Source of the DNA: Vigna angularis
Taxonomy: Eukaryota > Streptophyta > Magnoliopsida > Fabales > Fabaceae
DNA length: 64,000 nt
Reading direction: 5' to 3'
NCBI RefSeq assembly: GCF_016808095.1
Contig: NC_068974.1
Location: 38,292,590-38,356,589 of the forward strand
Numbering within the stretch: position 1 is the stretch's first letter; every line of letters begins with the position of its first letter. Below the pieces are notes generated by a model that was not told where the DNA came from, searched no databases, and worked only from the letters and a program-made list of their open reading frames with translations. Below are positions 37,352 to 50,604 of this stretch, one piece after another. The translations under genes were made by a program, and so were the position numbers.

Positions 37352-40300
37352 GGAAAGTCATGTATCTCATGCCCATGTACATACATCCAGTCTTTTCTGA
37401 GTCAACCATCTATCCCTTTCGGAAACTCATCTCTTTTATTTATTTATTTATTTTAATAAACTGAAATTATTTTCTTCTATGCTCTGTTTCTTTGTAAACC
37501 CAAAGTCAGTGATGTTATGTTATCTCTCTTTTTTATCAAAACTCTTCCACTTGTTCACTTGTTCATGTCTTGCCAACACTGCAAGTGGTCCTTTGACATT
37601 ACACATAAAAACTCCCTTTGCCCTTTTCCTGCTCAACCAACATTTCCACAAAACAACTTCTGCATTTCCATTACAGCTACTGAGGAACATAAATTCTCCT
37701 ACAGACACATCTAATAATTCTACGTCGTTTAAGAATCAAACAAAACCTGCAGTGTGACTGTTTACTGTTAAACGTGCTTTTTGTGCATTTAGTATAGTCC
37801 ATGGTATATATTTAATTATTATTGTTAATAGCTCGTATGATTTTATTACTGTGAACTTATCTTATTTTGTTTGTTTGATTTGTAACTGTGTATGATAATT
37901 GTGTAGTGACGCTTGAATCGGGGCGATCTATATTAGAACACATAATCAATTTGATAATCAATTTGAAAATGAGATGAAATATTATTTATATATCATAAAT
38001 TGGTCTTATATATAAATTGTCCTTATATCTGATTTTCAATTAAAGGTTATTTTCATAAACAGTAATAGTAGCCATATACGATATTTTTAAAGTTAGTCTT
38101 TTGAAAACATGTATATATGTAGATATATTCGTGTATGCATGTATATATTCAAATTGAATATGTGTAATTATACGAATGTTAGAGTTATTATATATACCTT
38201 GTGATTGGGGTGAAGCTTTAGAATGTTATTCATTTTATTAAAAAAAATTGAAATATTTTATGGTAGAATATATTGCATTGTATACTTTTTTTGAAAACAA
38301 TTTTAAATAACAAGATTACATAGAAGTAATATGATAATTTAAAATATATGAATTTATAAATTTTCTCTTTTAAATTCTTGCCTTTTCTCTCTGTGTTATC
38401 TGTTTGACTTAATTTATTTGAGATGTTGTTAGATTGACTTTAGTTATGACATCTTAACGTGTTCTTTTATATGGATGTCGAAAAATGTATTTTCTCCATT
38501 AAATTTGATTACAGTTTGTTTTTCAATTACATTTGCCAATGTTATCTTTTTATACATACTACTATATTATTTTTTAATCAACATTAATTTATGGTTTTTT
38601 ATCAATATTAAAAATACTTACATGAAACATAATTTTTTTATTAATATATATAATTTTTAATTAAATTCACCATGACTATTTTCGACCAAAGTCTATCTAA
38701 ATATATGTTAAAGTAAGTTTATAACATATGTTCTCAGCAATTTCATTCAGCAACATTAACATTAACATTTCTTCATAAATATGAATGAACAAATTTTATT
38801 GAGTAAAATGAAATTTAATTTCTAATTGTAGTTGTTAGGATTATTTGTTGATTGATACATGATAAATAGCCTTATTCTTTTATTAATATTTACTAATTTT
38901 TTAAAAACAATTTTGTTTCTACCAGATCCAATAGATATATTAAAGACTAAAATTCATTAAGTTCTTTTAAACCTTTATTATGAAACAATTCAAACTTATA
39001 TTTTAGGATCATCTTTATAACTAAATTTAAGTAGTTTGGTGTTATGAGTTATTATTTATTATTATATTATTATTATTATACTTTTTAATTAAATATTATT
39101 TCAACAGAAACATAAACTCACGATTAATATTGAATTTATAAATATAATTATTATTTCGAAGGAATTATCTTTCATATTCTCTAATAAACACTGGTATACT
39201 TTAATTTTAACTGTTTTATTAACTTAAAGTTTACGCTCAAGTTTCAAGTAAGATTATATTTATATATTAATTTTGAATTAATTTAGAGGATTTATTTATG
39301 TTAAAGTGTTATAGAAAGTGATGGATACCTGGAGTGGAGTAGATGATGAAGAGGAAGAAAAGGAAGCATGGATTTTACAAAAATCCTTGCCAAACATCGA
39401 CAGCCTAAACTCCAAACATTTCCAAATCAAAGCAATCTTACAAAAAAGCTTAGGCCGAAATGAATTGGTTTTTTGACATGCCATTGCCATCACATGGCGC
39501 TGGGCCCTTAAAAACTAAAAAATCCGACGCATAATGCAACTAACTTACAATAATCCATCTTAAATTTGATGCTGACATTTTAAACGGTTAGCTCCAATTA
39601 TTGGATTTTCTTTTCTCAGTTTCCAAGCGTTTCTTGATGAGAGAGTTGTTTCAATTTGCTGAAGAGGATAACTAACTTTACACTGTCTTATCTGAATTCC
39701 CAAAAGCACTTTTCCAAAAGCTTGAGAAGCAAGATAAATTTAAGATGTTTGTAAAATGTGATACTGCTTCCTAAACGCAACAACCAACACCAACAAATAA
39801 AATATTGAGCTAGAGTTTTTACCAACTACCTCAATCATCAATCAAGTTCAATCATTACAATGCAATACAACCACAGTTTACATGTCCATGTCACGTGCCT
39901 TTTCGGTGCTTTTGTCAAAACATTTACTTTTTTTTCAAATCCTCCAACAACTTTGTAAGTTAGTTGCATTATGTTATTATTTGAGACTTTCAAATAAAAA
40001 TTCTGATTTGAATGTCGGAATATCTTCTGCGTACACTCGTCTCAAATCGATTAAAGAGAACAGACGTTCGTCCAGAAGCGTTGATCAGGAGTCCTCCTCA
40101 TCTCAATTTAGCAGAAACATAACATATTAGTAAAAATTATAAATTCAAATTCATTATCTTAACTTTAAAGATTAGACATAATGATTTCTTATAACGTTTA
40201 ATTCAATAGGTATTGTTTTTTTCCGATGAATCTGCTTAACGACAGAGACACATGTTGCACCTTAAAACAAAACCAGTGTCAACACCGTGGAAGCTACTCA

Positions 40301-43300
40301 GAGTTACACGGCCCAACCCAACAAACGATACAGCCATGGGATTTTACCCTTTTTGCTGTTTGCACCCCTAGAGATTTTTTAGTTATGATTGGGCCTGATG
40401 GAGGTTGTGTGGACTACGATGAAGAAGATATTATCGGCCTTGCAAATACTAGAAGTGAATGAAATTGATGGATGGGAAAAGGAAAGTGAAAGACGTTGAT
40501 ACATGTTTTAGAAATATACGATAAATTAATAAAGGCATTGACTGAATCAAAATCTTCAAACTTCATGACAACTTGCCACGTAGTCAATAAAGTAGTGATA
40601 AAGCCACAAAAAGACTATGAACTCTCGGACATATAATATATTTAAAGTATTAGAAATAGAATAATAATAATAATAATAATAATAATAGGTTGTGACCATT
40701 TGGATAAACTAGATATTAAACATGTCGTATATTCATTAAATTGACGAGAGACTATAAATAGAAACCCTCAAGGTGGAATATCCGTATTTCATAGTCATTG
40801 TCCCGTAATTCTAGTTAATTGAGTTAATTTATAATGGTTTGAATTATTATATTATAAAGTAGAAAAAGTTGTATTCAGCGTATTAATTATAATTCTTTTA
40901 CTAATGATAAGCAGTTTTTGACTAAGATATGAATTTCCATGAATCAAGATACTACTCATAGTATTATTTTAATGTTCTTTCACACTAAGAAATTTAACTT
41001 GAATAGTATAGTGATATAAACGTAAATAAATTCTTATAGTAAGGGATTAGTAACTTAATCGTGTTCGTTTAAATATCTAATTTTAAAAACAAAAATTATA
41101 GGGTACAGAACAGAGTAAAGGTAATAGTAGAACAGAAGATTTCATTGAGCACAGTGAATGATTTTTTTACGAGCTTTCACTGAATTTTGTTGATTTTTTA
41201 ACACATTTTTTCTGAAATTGAGCACAATAATTATACAAGTACATGTAACCGTTTGACTATGAAAAGGAAAAAGAAAAAAGAATTTGTGACGAAGATAGAC
41301 ATGCAGTGGATTGAGTTATAAGGAGTTATAATCTAATATTTAAGTTTGCAGATTTACGTAATCAATTACAACACAACAAGTGCAGTGTAATTTATGACAG
41401 TAAAGTCAACTTGTTATTGGAGATTTGAATGGAGATTGGTGTGTTTAGATTTAGTCCGATGTGGCAAGATAAAATCCGAATGACCTAACATTTTGAATGT
41501 AAAACATGTGATTCACAATTCAGAACATTATTAAATTGATGATTAATGGTGGGTTTAAGACATGGACGTTACCTAAGCATGTTGCTTGGTGGCTTCTTCA
41601 ACATCAATCAATTAATATAAACGTGGATCAGGCTTTATAAGATCATCACAAAGACATTGTGGCCTCAAACCAAATTTCTTGAAACCTACTTATTTGTCTC
41701 ACTCGCCAAGAACATATGTAACCCTGCAACGTTGTATTGAGTACAGTTTTCACTTCCTTAAAAGGAATTTTGTTTCGGTATGTTATATACCAATAAGTGT
41801 AAATCTTGTATGAAAAATAAAAAATCATAAGAGTAGAATAAAAAGTGTTCTTACAAGCTCAAGTGTAATCTATAAAAATGTCTTCTCTTCACAATTCTAC
41901 ACTATCAATCCTCCAAACCTCATGTTTCGAAAATATCTATAAAAGACTCTCCAAAACTCAAGTCAATACTAGGTTAAAGTCGAATATCAATTAATGCAAC
42001 AAGTGAATAGTAAATCATTATTAATGTATTATTTATAGTGTTTATCTCATTGATCATGAACACATTCGAATGGACCACAACTTAACTTATTGGTTTATTA
42101 GCTCATTGACCTTGAAATTCAATGGCCAAATTAACGGTTAAGCAAGACTCATCTTTGGCTGAATCATCCCACGTTGCACTCTTAATAGATTACAGGAGAT
42201 ATGAGCACACGGTGTCCGGTCTCCAACATCCAGTTCCCAGTATCTCGTCTCAATTACATTTAAGTTATAGACTTCGATTAACAGGACCAATAAGTCTTTA
42301 GCCACATACATTACAAGAAACACTTTTAATGATGATTTTAGTATTTTGATGATGTTGGGTTATTTTGTGTTGATTATTTTCTTTTATTTCTATATTGTGT
42401 TTTTTTTTTAGTTTTAGAATGGTTAAGTTGATATGAAAAATTTCACATAATTTAAGATAAAAAAAAGATAGTAATAGTGTTATAATGGACTATAAATTTT
42501 TAGTGTTATTTTTTTTTGTCTATTTAAAGAAAAATTATCATATTTAATTTGACTAAAGTCAAAATGAGTTTGTGAATCATGTGTATGGGTTTAGTCATGT
42601 CTTGAATTGTTTATTTAAATTTCATATTCATATGTTGGGATGATAGGATATTGTCTAAGATCTTTTAAGAACAATTATTTAATAAAAAACAACTTGATTT
42701 ATTTATGGTCTTGCTAAGCTAAATTCTCAGATAAATATTTTTTTTTTCTTGTTAATGAGCAAACGACACTTCTAGTGATACAAAATGAAGGCATTCAATA
42801 CTATTATCAACATCTACCTTGTTATGATAATTTCTAATCTCATTTTAGGTCATTTTATATTTTATTATTTTTAATGTCTTTGTACGTTCACTTTATCATC
42901 ACAATTAATTAATAAAACGATAGTTTCAATCATAGAAGGCATTGCTAATGCTTAAGAAGCTAATTAAATTTTCATTACTTTATAATAATTTTTGTATAGC
43001 GTGGCTTGATCCTTCGCTCATAAGTTTCTTATTATAAATAAACTAATGACTTTTAATCCCTTGTTCTGATTGTTCAAACTGCGTTAAAAAAGAGCTCCAA
43101 GTATTACTTATTTACTAACTAATATATCTATTAGATACGCTAAAATTAAATGTTTCATCAGAAAGAGACTAAAATTCAAGAGCTTATTTATAACGAAAAT
43201 TTTACAAAGGAAACACTTATACACCATGAAACTTTTTGAAAAAAGTGATTATAAAACTCTAAGAAATTTATTATATATTACAAGTTATGATCACATAACA

Positions 43301-43700
43301 GTACTTTTTACGTTGTCAATATATTTATAACAATAACCGAAGTAAATTAATTGTTCAAGATGAAAGTTAATTTTTAGTTTATTCCATGTGCTTGAGAGCA
43401 GAAAAAAAAATGTTGTGGATGATATGATAGTAATGGATTTTTTGGGTGTGGGCAATGAATGGACTTGAGTGGTAAGCCCACAAACACGGTATGATCCAAC
43501 AACCGCATTACGTTTTGGAGTTAATCAGAGCACACTCGAGTAGTAGAGATGATGGTCAACAACATTTAGTTCACTAGAGGCCCATATTTTCATCAAACCA
43601 ATCATTTATTACCATTTCCTCCAACATCTCACCATTGTGCTTCCCTCTTTATCTATCTCTCCCTCCACCAACATCTTCATGGCTTGCCTAGTATAAATTT
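35561..43700. other. gene-poor AT-rich stretch
   Basis: I saw no supported coding exon, tRNA or complete transposon. (ATT)n occurs at about 37312-37350 and (AAT)n at about 40661-40688. The AT content rises strongly from 37.8 to 39.3 kb. Short ORFs at 39882-40130 and 40226-40462 lack recognisable domains. Sequence around 42000-42300 looks like old repeat DNA but could not be assigned. Confidence 0.5.
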
Positions 43701-44133
43701 AGACCCAACCTCATCTGTTATAAATAAAGTTGCACTGTATGGTCATATGGACATATAGAATAGTCGATTGGATAAGACGACCAGTCCAAATAAGTTGCGG
43801 TTAACATCATTAAACATCATTTAATTAAGATTATTAATAAACATTATTTATTAACTGATCGCACGATTATAGGGATAAAAGACCGAAAGGTCGGATGTCT
43901 CCCAACAGTAAGAACTTATAAAGATTGCTTCTAATCAAAATTACTAGTAAGAATTATTTAGTGAAAAAAATGGATCGTGATCAGGATTGCACTAATCACA
44001 AGCTTATATCGAAACTTATAAATAGAAATCAAATGTAAGAAAATAGATGAATTACGAATTTAAAAAATTTATTATGACCCCAATCAGATTGATTACTAAC
44101 TTAAGCATTAGAGTGTTTTTGACAGATACACAC
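43700..44133 (+). mobile_element. LTR-like remnant, Tat/Ogre type
   Basis: The block has GACCGAAAGGTCGGATGTC, a TATAAATAGAAATC box (44017) and an ending with TGATTACTAACTTAAGCATT, GAGTGTTTTTGACAG and ATACAC. That ending resembles the 3' ends of Tat/Ogre LTRs (the GGAGTGT..TTGCAGGTAC type, recalled). No primer site or internal domains follow. The left end is not defined. Confidence 0.45.
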
Positions 44134-44433
44134 AAACGGTTTAGAGCACGAACAAGGAAGAATTTTAACTTAAGTGCATGGAGGATAACCTAAGCTAACC
44201 CAATAAAAAGTGTGAAGAAACATTTTGCGGAGATCTTCCACCTTATACACGAAACAAAAATCAATTTAAAATATATAAACGAATGCAAAACTCATTTTAA
44301 TATAAACAAATTTTATAGAATTGAATTAAATTTAAAATCCATTAATATCATAGTCATGAGTTAGAATCTATCATAATAAATTTATTAGATATATTGTTTT
44401 ATTTTATAATCATTTATTAATATTTAGTCTTAC

Positions 44434-44480
<47 letters not shown>

Positions 44481-45370
44481 GTAAAGATAAATATTATAAT
44501 ATATATAAGTGAAGATAAATATTATTTTATAAGTAGGTTTTGTAAATTTTAATTCATACGTAAAATGGGTTAGATGATAAGAGGAGGGCCTGTTGAATAT
44601 TTCAGGTTTACTTTAAAATTATTACTTTAGAAATGTAATATTTGACAAATAATCACATTGACCACCTTCTTCTGGTGGTACACTCGTAATTCAAACTTTT
44701 CTTCCTCCGACCATATGGTCGTACATGCACTAAAATTTACAAGACACTAACAAAGTTCAGAAAATACTGTTTCTTCCATGCCCCCTTCGGTTTTATCCTT
44801 GTTTTTTCTATTCGACATTTCTGGCAGTACAATGCACGATATCATTACTCTTAAAGTTTCTGTTAAAATGATAAAAAAATATGTTCTTGAGCTTTAAGTC
44901 GTACGTGTTCTAATGATAGTAAGAGGAGGTAGAACTGGGTTCTACTATAGTTTGTCGAGGCAGCTTATAAGAAGAAATGATAACATAGTTTGCTGAAAGC
45001 TTTGTCGTTGTGAAATGGATACGTTATCTTGGTGATATCAGAAAGTCGAAAGCAATCGTCATCATGAATATGGACCTACTTCTTGTATAAAGCGATTAGC
45101 AGTGTTAGGATGAAGAAAACAGCCATCAATCTACCAAAAAATATCAAAATGTTCAATTGCTTGAAACCAATAGCAAAAGAAAGCTACATATCAGCAGCAC
45201 CTATATAAGTATATATATTATTAATTTGTATACTGGCAGTTTGCTATCTCGTCATAAGAGGCATTGATTGCAAGCTGAAATTGAGCCTGCCCAATACCAT
45301 AACTTTCATGAAAATGTTATACCATAACTATCAATGGAAACGTGTAGTACGATAGTTGACTGTATGTAGG
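44134..45370. other. intergenic DNA upstream of the amino acid permease
   Basis: AT-rich with a (TA)n tract at 44439-44471. The last few hundred bases are probably promoter. No other gene was recognised. Confidence 0.55.
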
Positions 45371-45382
45371 CACAGTCTTTTC

Positions 45383-45390
45383 CTATAAAA
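45383..45390 (+). promoter_or_regulatory. TATA box of the amino acid permease gene
   Basis: CTATAAAA lies about 115 bp upstream of the ATG at 45502. Confidence 0.6.
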
Positions 45391-45501
45391 CCCCATTCAG
45401 TTTCATCATTTAGAAACATCCCTTCCCTTTCATTCACCTTGCTTCTTACTTTTCAATACCTCACTCCTACTCTCACTATTACCTGCATTTAGCTCACACC
45501 C

Positions 45502-47903
45502 ATGTTGCAAAGAAGTAGAACTCTTCCCAGCAGAATGCACCAAGGAATTGTAGGAACTATGCACTCTCCTTCTTTTGTATATGTATTCATTTACTATTAT
45601 TTACGTTCAGTCGTTGATTGATGCTCACTGTTTAATACAGATAGAAGAGAGGCAAGATGTGAAGCACTACTTACAAAATACTCAAACGGAGACTGTTGCT
45701 ATGAATATTCAGCCTAACTATTCCAAATGCTTAGATGATGATGGTCGTTTGAAGAGAACAGGTTCACCATACTTTAACTTGATATCAAATCTATATGCTG
45801 TTGTAGTACAACAGTTTTCGACCATATTTTATATATGTCCCTATTCATTAACTATATTGTTAATTTTTAGTATATACATTTATATTTAAATGAATTCTGT
45901 ATTAACCTTCCAAAAATGGTTGTTGGGAAGTAAAACTTGTCTTGTCTCTTAAGCGAAACTACGTAAAACAGTAGCAATAGGCAATCCTGGAGGAAGCAGT
46001 ATGTGGAAGTGAGAAAGAATGTTGTGCCTGTGATTGCAGGAACATTTTGGACGGCAACTGCTCATATCATCACTGCTGTGATAGGGTCTGGAGTTCTTTC
46101 TCTTGCATGGGCAGTAGCTCAGCTTGGTTGGGTTGCTGGACCTGTTGTCATGCTTCTCTTTGCTTTGGTCAATCTCTACACTTCCACCCTACTAACACAG
46201 TGTTATAGGACGGGTGACTCTGTTACTGGACAGAGAAATTACACCTACATGGAGGCAGTAAAGTCCATCTTGGGTAAGAGGATTAAGAACATTCCATTAC
46301 TATATATCTATGTAACCAAAAGAAACCAATGTGTTGCTAATGGAACTATCATACCATACCACTTTGTTTGGGTTTCAGGAGGAAAAAAGGTCAAGTTATG
46401 TGGCCTGATTCAATATGTCAATCTGTTTGGAATTGCAATAGGGTATACCATTGCTGCCTCTGTCAGTATGATGTGAGTTCAATTCAAACATTAGTGACTT
46501 TAGTTATATATTCTCTCTTTCTCTATAAGTAAACTATGAACTTGACTAAACTAGTGATGTTTCCCTCCCCTTAAAAGTTGACCTTTTTTTTATTAACTTT
46601 ATGTGTCCTCTCAGGGCCATAAAAAGGTCGAATTGCTACCATAACAGTCATGGAAAAGATCCCTGTCACATGTCAAGCAATGGGTATATGATAACATTTG
46701 GAATAGCAGAAGTGATTTTTTCCCAAATCCCAGACTTTGATCAGGTGTGGTGGCTATCCATAGTCGCGGCCATTATGTCCTTCACGTATTCTTCAGTTGG
46801 ATTGAGTCTTGGCGTGGCGAAAGTGGCAGGTGCAAGCAGATTTATCTTTTATGTCAGCGTGGAACCATTGTTTACTGGTCTGTGCAACTTCTAAGTTTGT
46901 TTTTCCTGTTGTAGAAAACAAAACTTTTAAAGGAAGCATGCTGGGAATTAGCATTGGCACAGTGACACAAGCTGGAACAGTAACTGGCACGCAGAAAATA
47001 TGGAGAAGTTTACAAGCTCTGGGAGCAATGGCCTTTGCATACTCTTTTTCCATTATCCTGATCGAAATTCAGGTAACTCAGATATGGCCTATGTCGATCA
47101 TACGTATTCTGCACATAATTAACAATACTACATGAGAAATTAAGAAAGCATCTGGCTTTGATGAAGGACACCATAAAATCTCCTCCTGCAGAGCACAAGA
47201 CCATGAGAAAAGCCACAGCCTTGAGCATCGCAGTTACCACAGTGTTCTATTTACTCTGTGGATGCATGGGGTATGCAGCTTTCGGAGACAATGCACCTGG
47301 AAATCTCTTAACTGGTTTTGGGTTTTATGACCCTTATTGGCTTCTGGACATTGCCAACATTGCAATTGTTGTGCACCTAGTTGGGGCATACCAGGTATTA
47401 TCTGTTGTGAATTGTAGATACTTGAGAAAATTGAACAGAGCTTCAAACCTCTTTCTGAACTGTATATATTATTCCAGGTTTTTTCCCAGCCCTTATTTGC
47501 ATTTGTGGAGAAATGGACTGCACGTAAATGGCCGAAGAGTTGTTTTGTGACGGCAGAATATGACATAGCGGTTCCCTTCTATGGGGTGTACCAACTCAAC
47601 TTCTTCCGCTTAGTATGGAGAAGCATTTTTGTGTTGTTGACGACCCTCGTAGCCATGCTCATGCCCTTTTTCAATGACGTGGTTGGAATGCTTGGAGCTT
47701 TTGGGTTCTGGCCATTAACAGTTTACTTCCCTATCGACATGTATATTTCGCAAAAGAAGATTGAACGGTGGACAAGTCGATGGATAGGACTTCAGCTACT
47801 TAGCGTTAGTTGCCTCATGATTTCATTAGTATCTGCCATTGGTTCCATGGCCGGGGTGGCTTTGGACCTCAAGACTTACAAGCCATTTAGAACTAGCTAT
47901 TAA
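45502..47903 (+). CDS. amino acid permease (AAP family), 8 exons, 507 aa
   Basis: A proton-coupled amino acid importer of the plasma membrane (AAAP superfamily). Exons: 45502-45549, 45641-45761, 46040-46273, 46379-46472, 46615-46829, 46915-47072, 47167-47394, 47478-47903. All splice sites are GT-AG and phases agree. The start was chosen because MLQRSRTLPSRMHQG followed by NYSKCLDDDGRLKRTG matches the N-terminus I recall for legume AAP3/AAP6-like proteins. An ATG at 46003 lies inside intron 2 and is not a start. The core shows GTFWTATAHIITAVIGSGVL, LAWAVAQLGW, NCYH near the predicted loop, GYAAFGDNAPGNLLTGFGFY and a C-terminal ALDLKTYKPFRT. About ten hydrophobic segments are visible. Length fits the family (about 470-510). 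The exact paralogue is uncertain. Confidence 0.94.
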
Positions 47904-48463
47904 GTGAAAACCAGTTCTTCACAAATACCAGTGTTTAAGCAGACGATTAGTCAAAAGTTAGTTTGTGCAGTTAAAGTAAATACGCTCCATGTCTGCTGCT
48001 GTTGGAGCAGCTTGATTTCAGAACGAAAATTATATAATTGGACTTTGGACATAACATGCCTCAGATTTGGAGTTATATATACGTCTGTGTAAGTGTTACT
48101 TTGAAGTCAAAAGGAATAAGAAGCCTTTGAATCTTTTATTTCTTTAGTCATATTATCTTCTTCACAGTCGCTAGTGCCATTTATTTCTTCAGCTATGTTA
48201 CCTTTCTCTACTCAAGGGAAAAGAATAAATGGAATTCATTATCGCAAATTTGGTGCGTAACCAGTTGGACTTCTATAAATAAAAAAACACAACCCTGCAT
48301 GGAAAAAAGAGAGGAACAAACACAGTTCCTTTTCCCGAACATCTACATTAAAACCATAAATACTAACCACTGTCAAGATTGATTAAAATAAAAAATCCAT
48401 GAACAAACAGACAAACTACTCTATATAAAGGGTGTCCTAATTCTTTTGCTGTCATAACATAAC
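47904..48463. other. convergent 3' interval between the permease and ERD7-like genes
   Basis: The two genes point at each other, so this 560 bp holds both 3' UTRs. AATAAA-like signals occur near 48231 (plus strand reading). No other gene is seen. Confidence 0.6.
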
Positions 48464-50026
48464 TCATTTCTTAGCCTTGAGTTTGGCAGAATTTGCTTCA
48501 GCAGCAGCTTTGGCCAGTGTTGTTGGCTTGATCACACTCTTAGGGTTGAGTGCCTTCCTAAGTTTGAACACTGCCCAAGCTGTCCCAATTGCATGCCCTG
48601 CGGCGTCAAGACCTTCATTAGCAACCTGGGCCGCTTGCTCTCCATACCTAACACAACCAAAAAGGCAATGGAAAGAAAAAAAAACCATGTCAATCGTTAA
48701 ACAAACCATTGGTTTGATGAAAAAAAAGGTAAGATTTCATGCAAAGGTCTTAATCTCAATAACCCAGGCAAGTATGTTGGCAATGATAAGAAAACTTTTG
48801 AAGAAATGAACTTACTTATGTGAAACGAGTTCAGTGGTCACGGATGACGAAGTGGACATAACATTCCTCCCAGCTACTTCTACAGCATCCAGCACCTTAT
48901 CTGCACATCACACAGCCAAAAAAATATATAAATAAAAAAAAATCCTTCCTTCCATTGACACAGAATCAAAAAGACTATACTAAACCCCCAAAACAACTAT
49001 GATAAATTAATATAACTTACTGAATCCATCCATGGTAGCAAGGACGATTTCTCCAGGAAGAAGACTAAAGAACTTCTTTCCAGGTTTGGAGTTGACTACA
49101 GAGCTTGTGAAGAATCCAGACACCTTGACAACCCCAGAGAGGACACCAGTGGCTACTTTCTCTGACATCTTGGTCAACTTCTTGACCCTTTTCATATTCT
49201 CCAATGCCTGAGGACTCATCTGGGAGTGGGAACCAGGCTCCAATCTCTTCTTCATGAAATCATTCCCCCACTTCAACCTCTCCACAGTAACATCCCCAGC
49301 CCACAAAATCCCCCTAATAACATGCCCCGACCCCGCAGCAATCCACCTCGCAAAACTCCCACTGTAATCCTCCACGTTTGGTGCCAACGTTGTCCAATAA
49401 GCACCAGAACGCTCCTCGATCACTTCCCTCTTCTCCTCTGATTTTAATTCTTCGGGTGATGTCTCTGTCGACACGGAACCATCCAACACCTCCCATCCAC
49501 TCACACCCTTCACTTTCTCCTTCGACAGAAAGCTATACTTCTCCAGAACCCCGTCCAGTTCCTTCAGCACCCTCTCTTGCCCCTTCGCCGCCACCGTCAA
49601 CCCATAATTCAACACCTCAAATCCGTTCTCCGCCTGTTTCTGTGGAACTTGCAGCGTGAAGAAGTAGTGCGACTGGTCCAGCTTCACCGCCGCCACGTCC
49701 TTGGCCAACGGCCACTGAACCTTGTCTCCGACGCGAGCGAGAACAGCCACCACTTTGTCCCCTTCTCCGAGGCTGGATATGGTGAGATCCCCTGAAGCGA
49801 GGTGCACGCTTGAATCCTTTTCTATGAGATGCAGAATCGCACCCGGAACCGTGACGAGAACGTTTTCCATGGCTTGTGTCGCGTTTGGCTCTTCCGCAAT
49901 GAGATTTTCTGTTTCTACTGTAGGATAAATGGAAGAAGAAGATGACGATGAATGGTGGGAAAAGGGAGAAGCAGCTTCTGGATTTGTCAAATCAACTTGT
50001 GGGTAGAATGAATTTTGTTGAAACAT
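48464..50026 (-). CDS. ERD7-like senescence/dehydration-associated protein, 3 exons, 424 aa
   Basis: A plant senescence-domain (PF06911) protein of the EARLY-RESPONSIVE TO DEHYDRATION 7 group, linked to drought, cold and senescence and, in recent work, to lipid droplets and membrane lipids. Exons in transcription order: 50026-49021, 48900-48816, 48647-48464. Splice sites are GT-AG on the minus strand and the sum is 1275 nt. The N-terminal half (residues about 60-180) has ENVLVTVPGAILHLIE and HYFFTLQVP, and the senescence domain covers about 215-400 with WTTLAPNVEDYSGSFARWIAAGSG, then VKVSGFF and NPKSVIKPTTLAKAA near the end. A serine run and acidic linkers are present. The C-terminus is lysine-rich (AKLKAKK). 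The promoter has an ACGT composite element. Confidence 0.93.
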
Positions 50027-50071
50027 GGCTTGTAAGTGAAGAAGAGCTATGGAGGATGGAAGACAAATATG

Positions 50072-50081
50072 ATATATATAC
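50072..50081 (-). promoter_or_regulatory. TATA box of the ERD7-like gene
   Basis: TATATATA lies about 50 bp upstream of the minus-strand ATG at 50026, giving a short leader. Confidence 0.55.
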
Positions 50082-50163
50082 CTACCGTTACTTCGTTGGA
50101 TAGATTAAGATGAAGTCGAACATTAAACAACATAAACAAAACCGACATGCCACGGAAAAGGAA

Positions 50164-50177
50164 ACACGTGACGTGGT
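50164..50177 (-). promoter_or_regulatory. G-box/ABRE cluster upstream of the ERD7-like gene
   Basis: The plus strand reads ACACGTGACGTGGT, containing a palindromic CACGTG G-box and a second ACGTGG core. It lies about 85 bp upstream of the TATA box and 140 bp from the start codon. Coupled ABREs are typical of abscisic-acid and drought responsive genes, which suits an ERD7-type gene. The 11 bp ACGTGACGTGG are shared with the APX3 promoter. Confidence 0.6.
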
Positions 50178-50323
50178 TGTGGGAATTACGTGTAACAACC
50201 GCGGTGTCAAGCAATTATACTTACTTTCTGTTTAAGAAATCAATAATGAACTGCGAACAATCCAGATTCCATACGGGCCAATCCCTTTAACTGGACCTGT
50301 GACGTTCCATGGCCCAATTGGCT

Positions 50324-50604
50324 CAAGAGTGTTTTCCCTACCCTACTCCGTATTTCTTTCTACACTCCCACATTTTTTTCAAAATTTCAAAATTATTTCT
50401 TATATTTCAAAAAATCCTATATCTCACTTTTTTCTTCAACAAATTTTAAAATTTATTGAAGAAAAAAATTTTCAATAAATTTTAAAATCGGTTGAAGAAT
50501 TTTTCGAAAACTTTAATGAATTTTAAAATTGATTGAAAAAAAGTATTTTTGGAATATGGAAATGTAAGGAGAAATGTGAAGAAATACAGAAAGAAACACT
50601 CTTG
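50324..50604. mobile_element. MITE-like element with AAGAGTGTTT inverted ends
   Basis: The left end CAAGAGTGTTT and the right end AAACACTCTTG are inverted copies, and TATTTCTTTCT near the left pairs with AGAAATACAGAAAG near the right. The middle has repeated TTGAAGAA and AATTTTAAAAT units. The 281-bp size and lack of coding fit a non-autonomous DNA transposon. It sits about 150 bp beyond the G-box of the ERD7-like promoter. No clear target-site duplication. Confidence 0.6.

Noticed and set aside
39882..40462. Two ORFs of 82 and 78 aa
   Set aside because: No family motif, and no convincing splice sites joining them.
46003..46039. ATG at 46003 as start of the amino acid permease
   Set aside because: It lies in intron 2; the upstream exons 45502-45549 and 45641-45761 join in frame and match known AAP N-termini.
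49226..49928. Plus-strand ORFs opposite the ERD7-like exon 1
   Set aside because: They overlap a well supported exon and have no features of their own.
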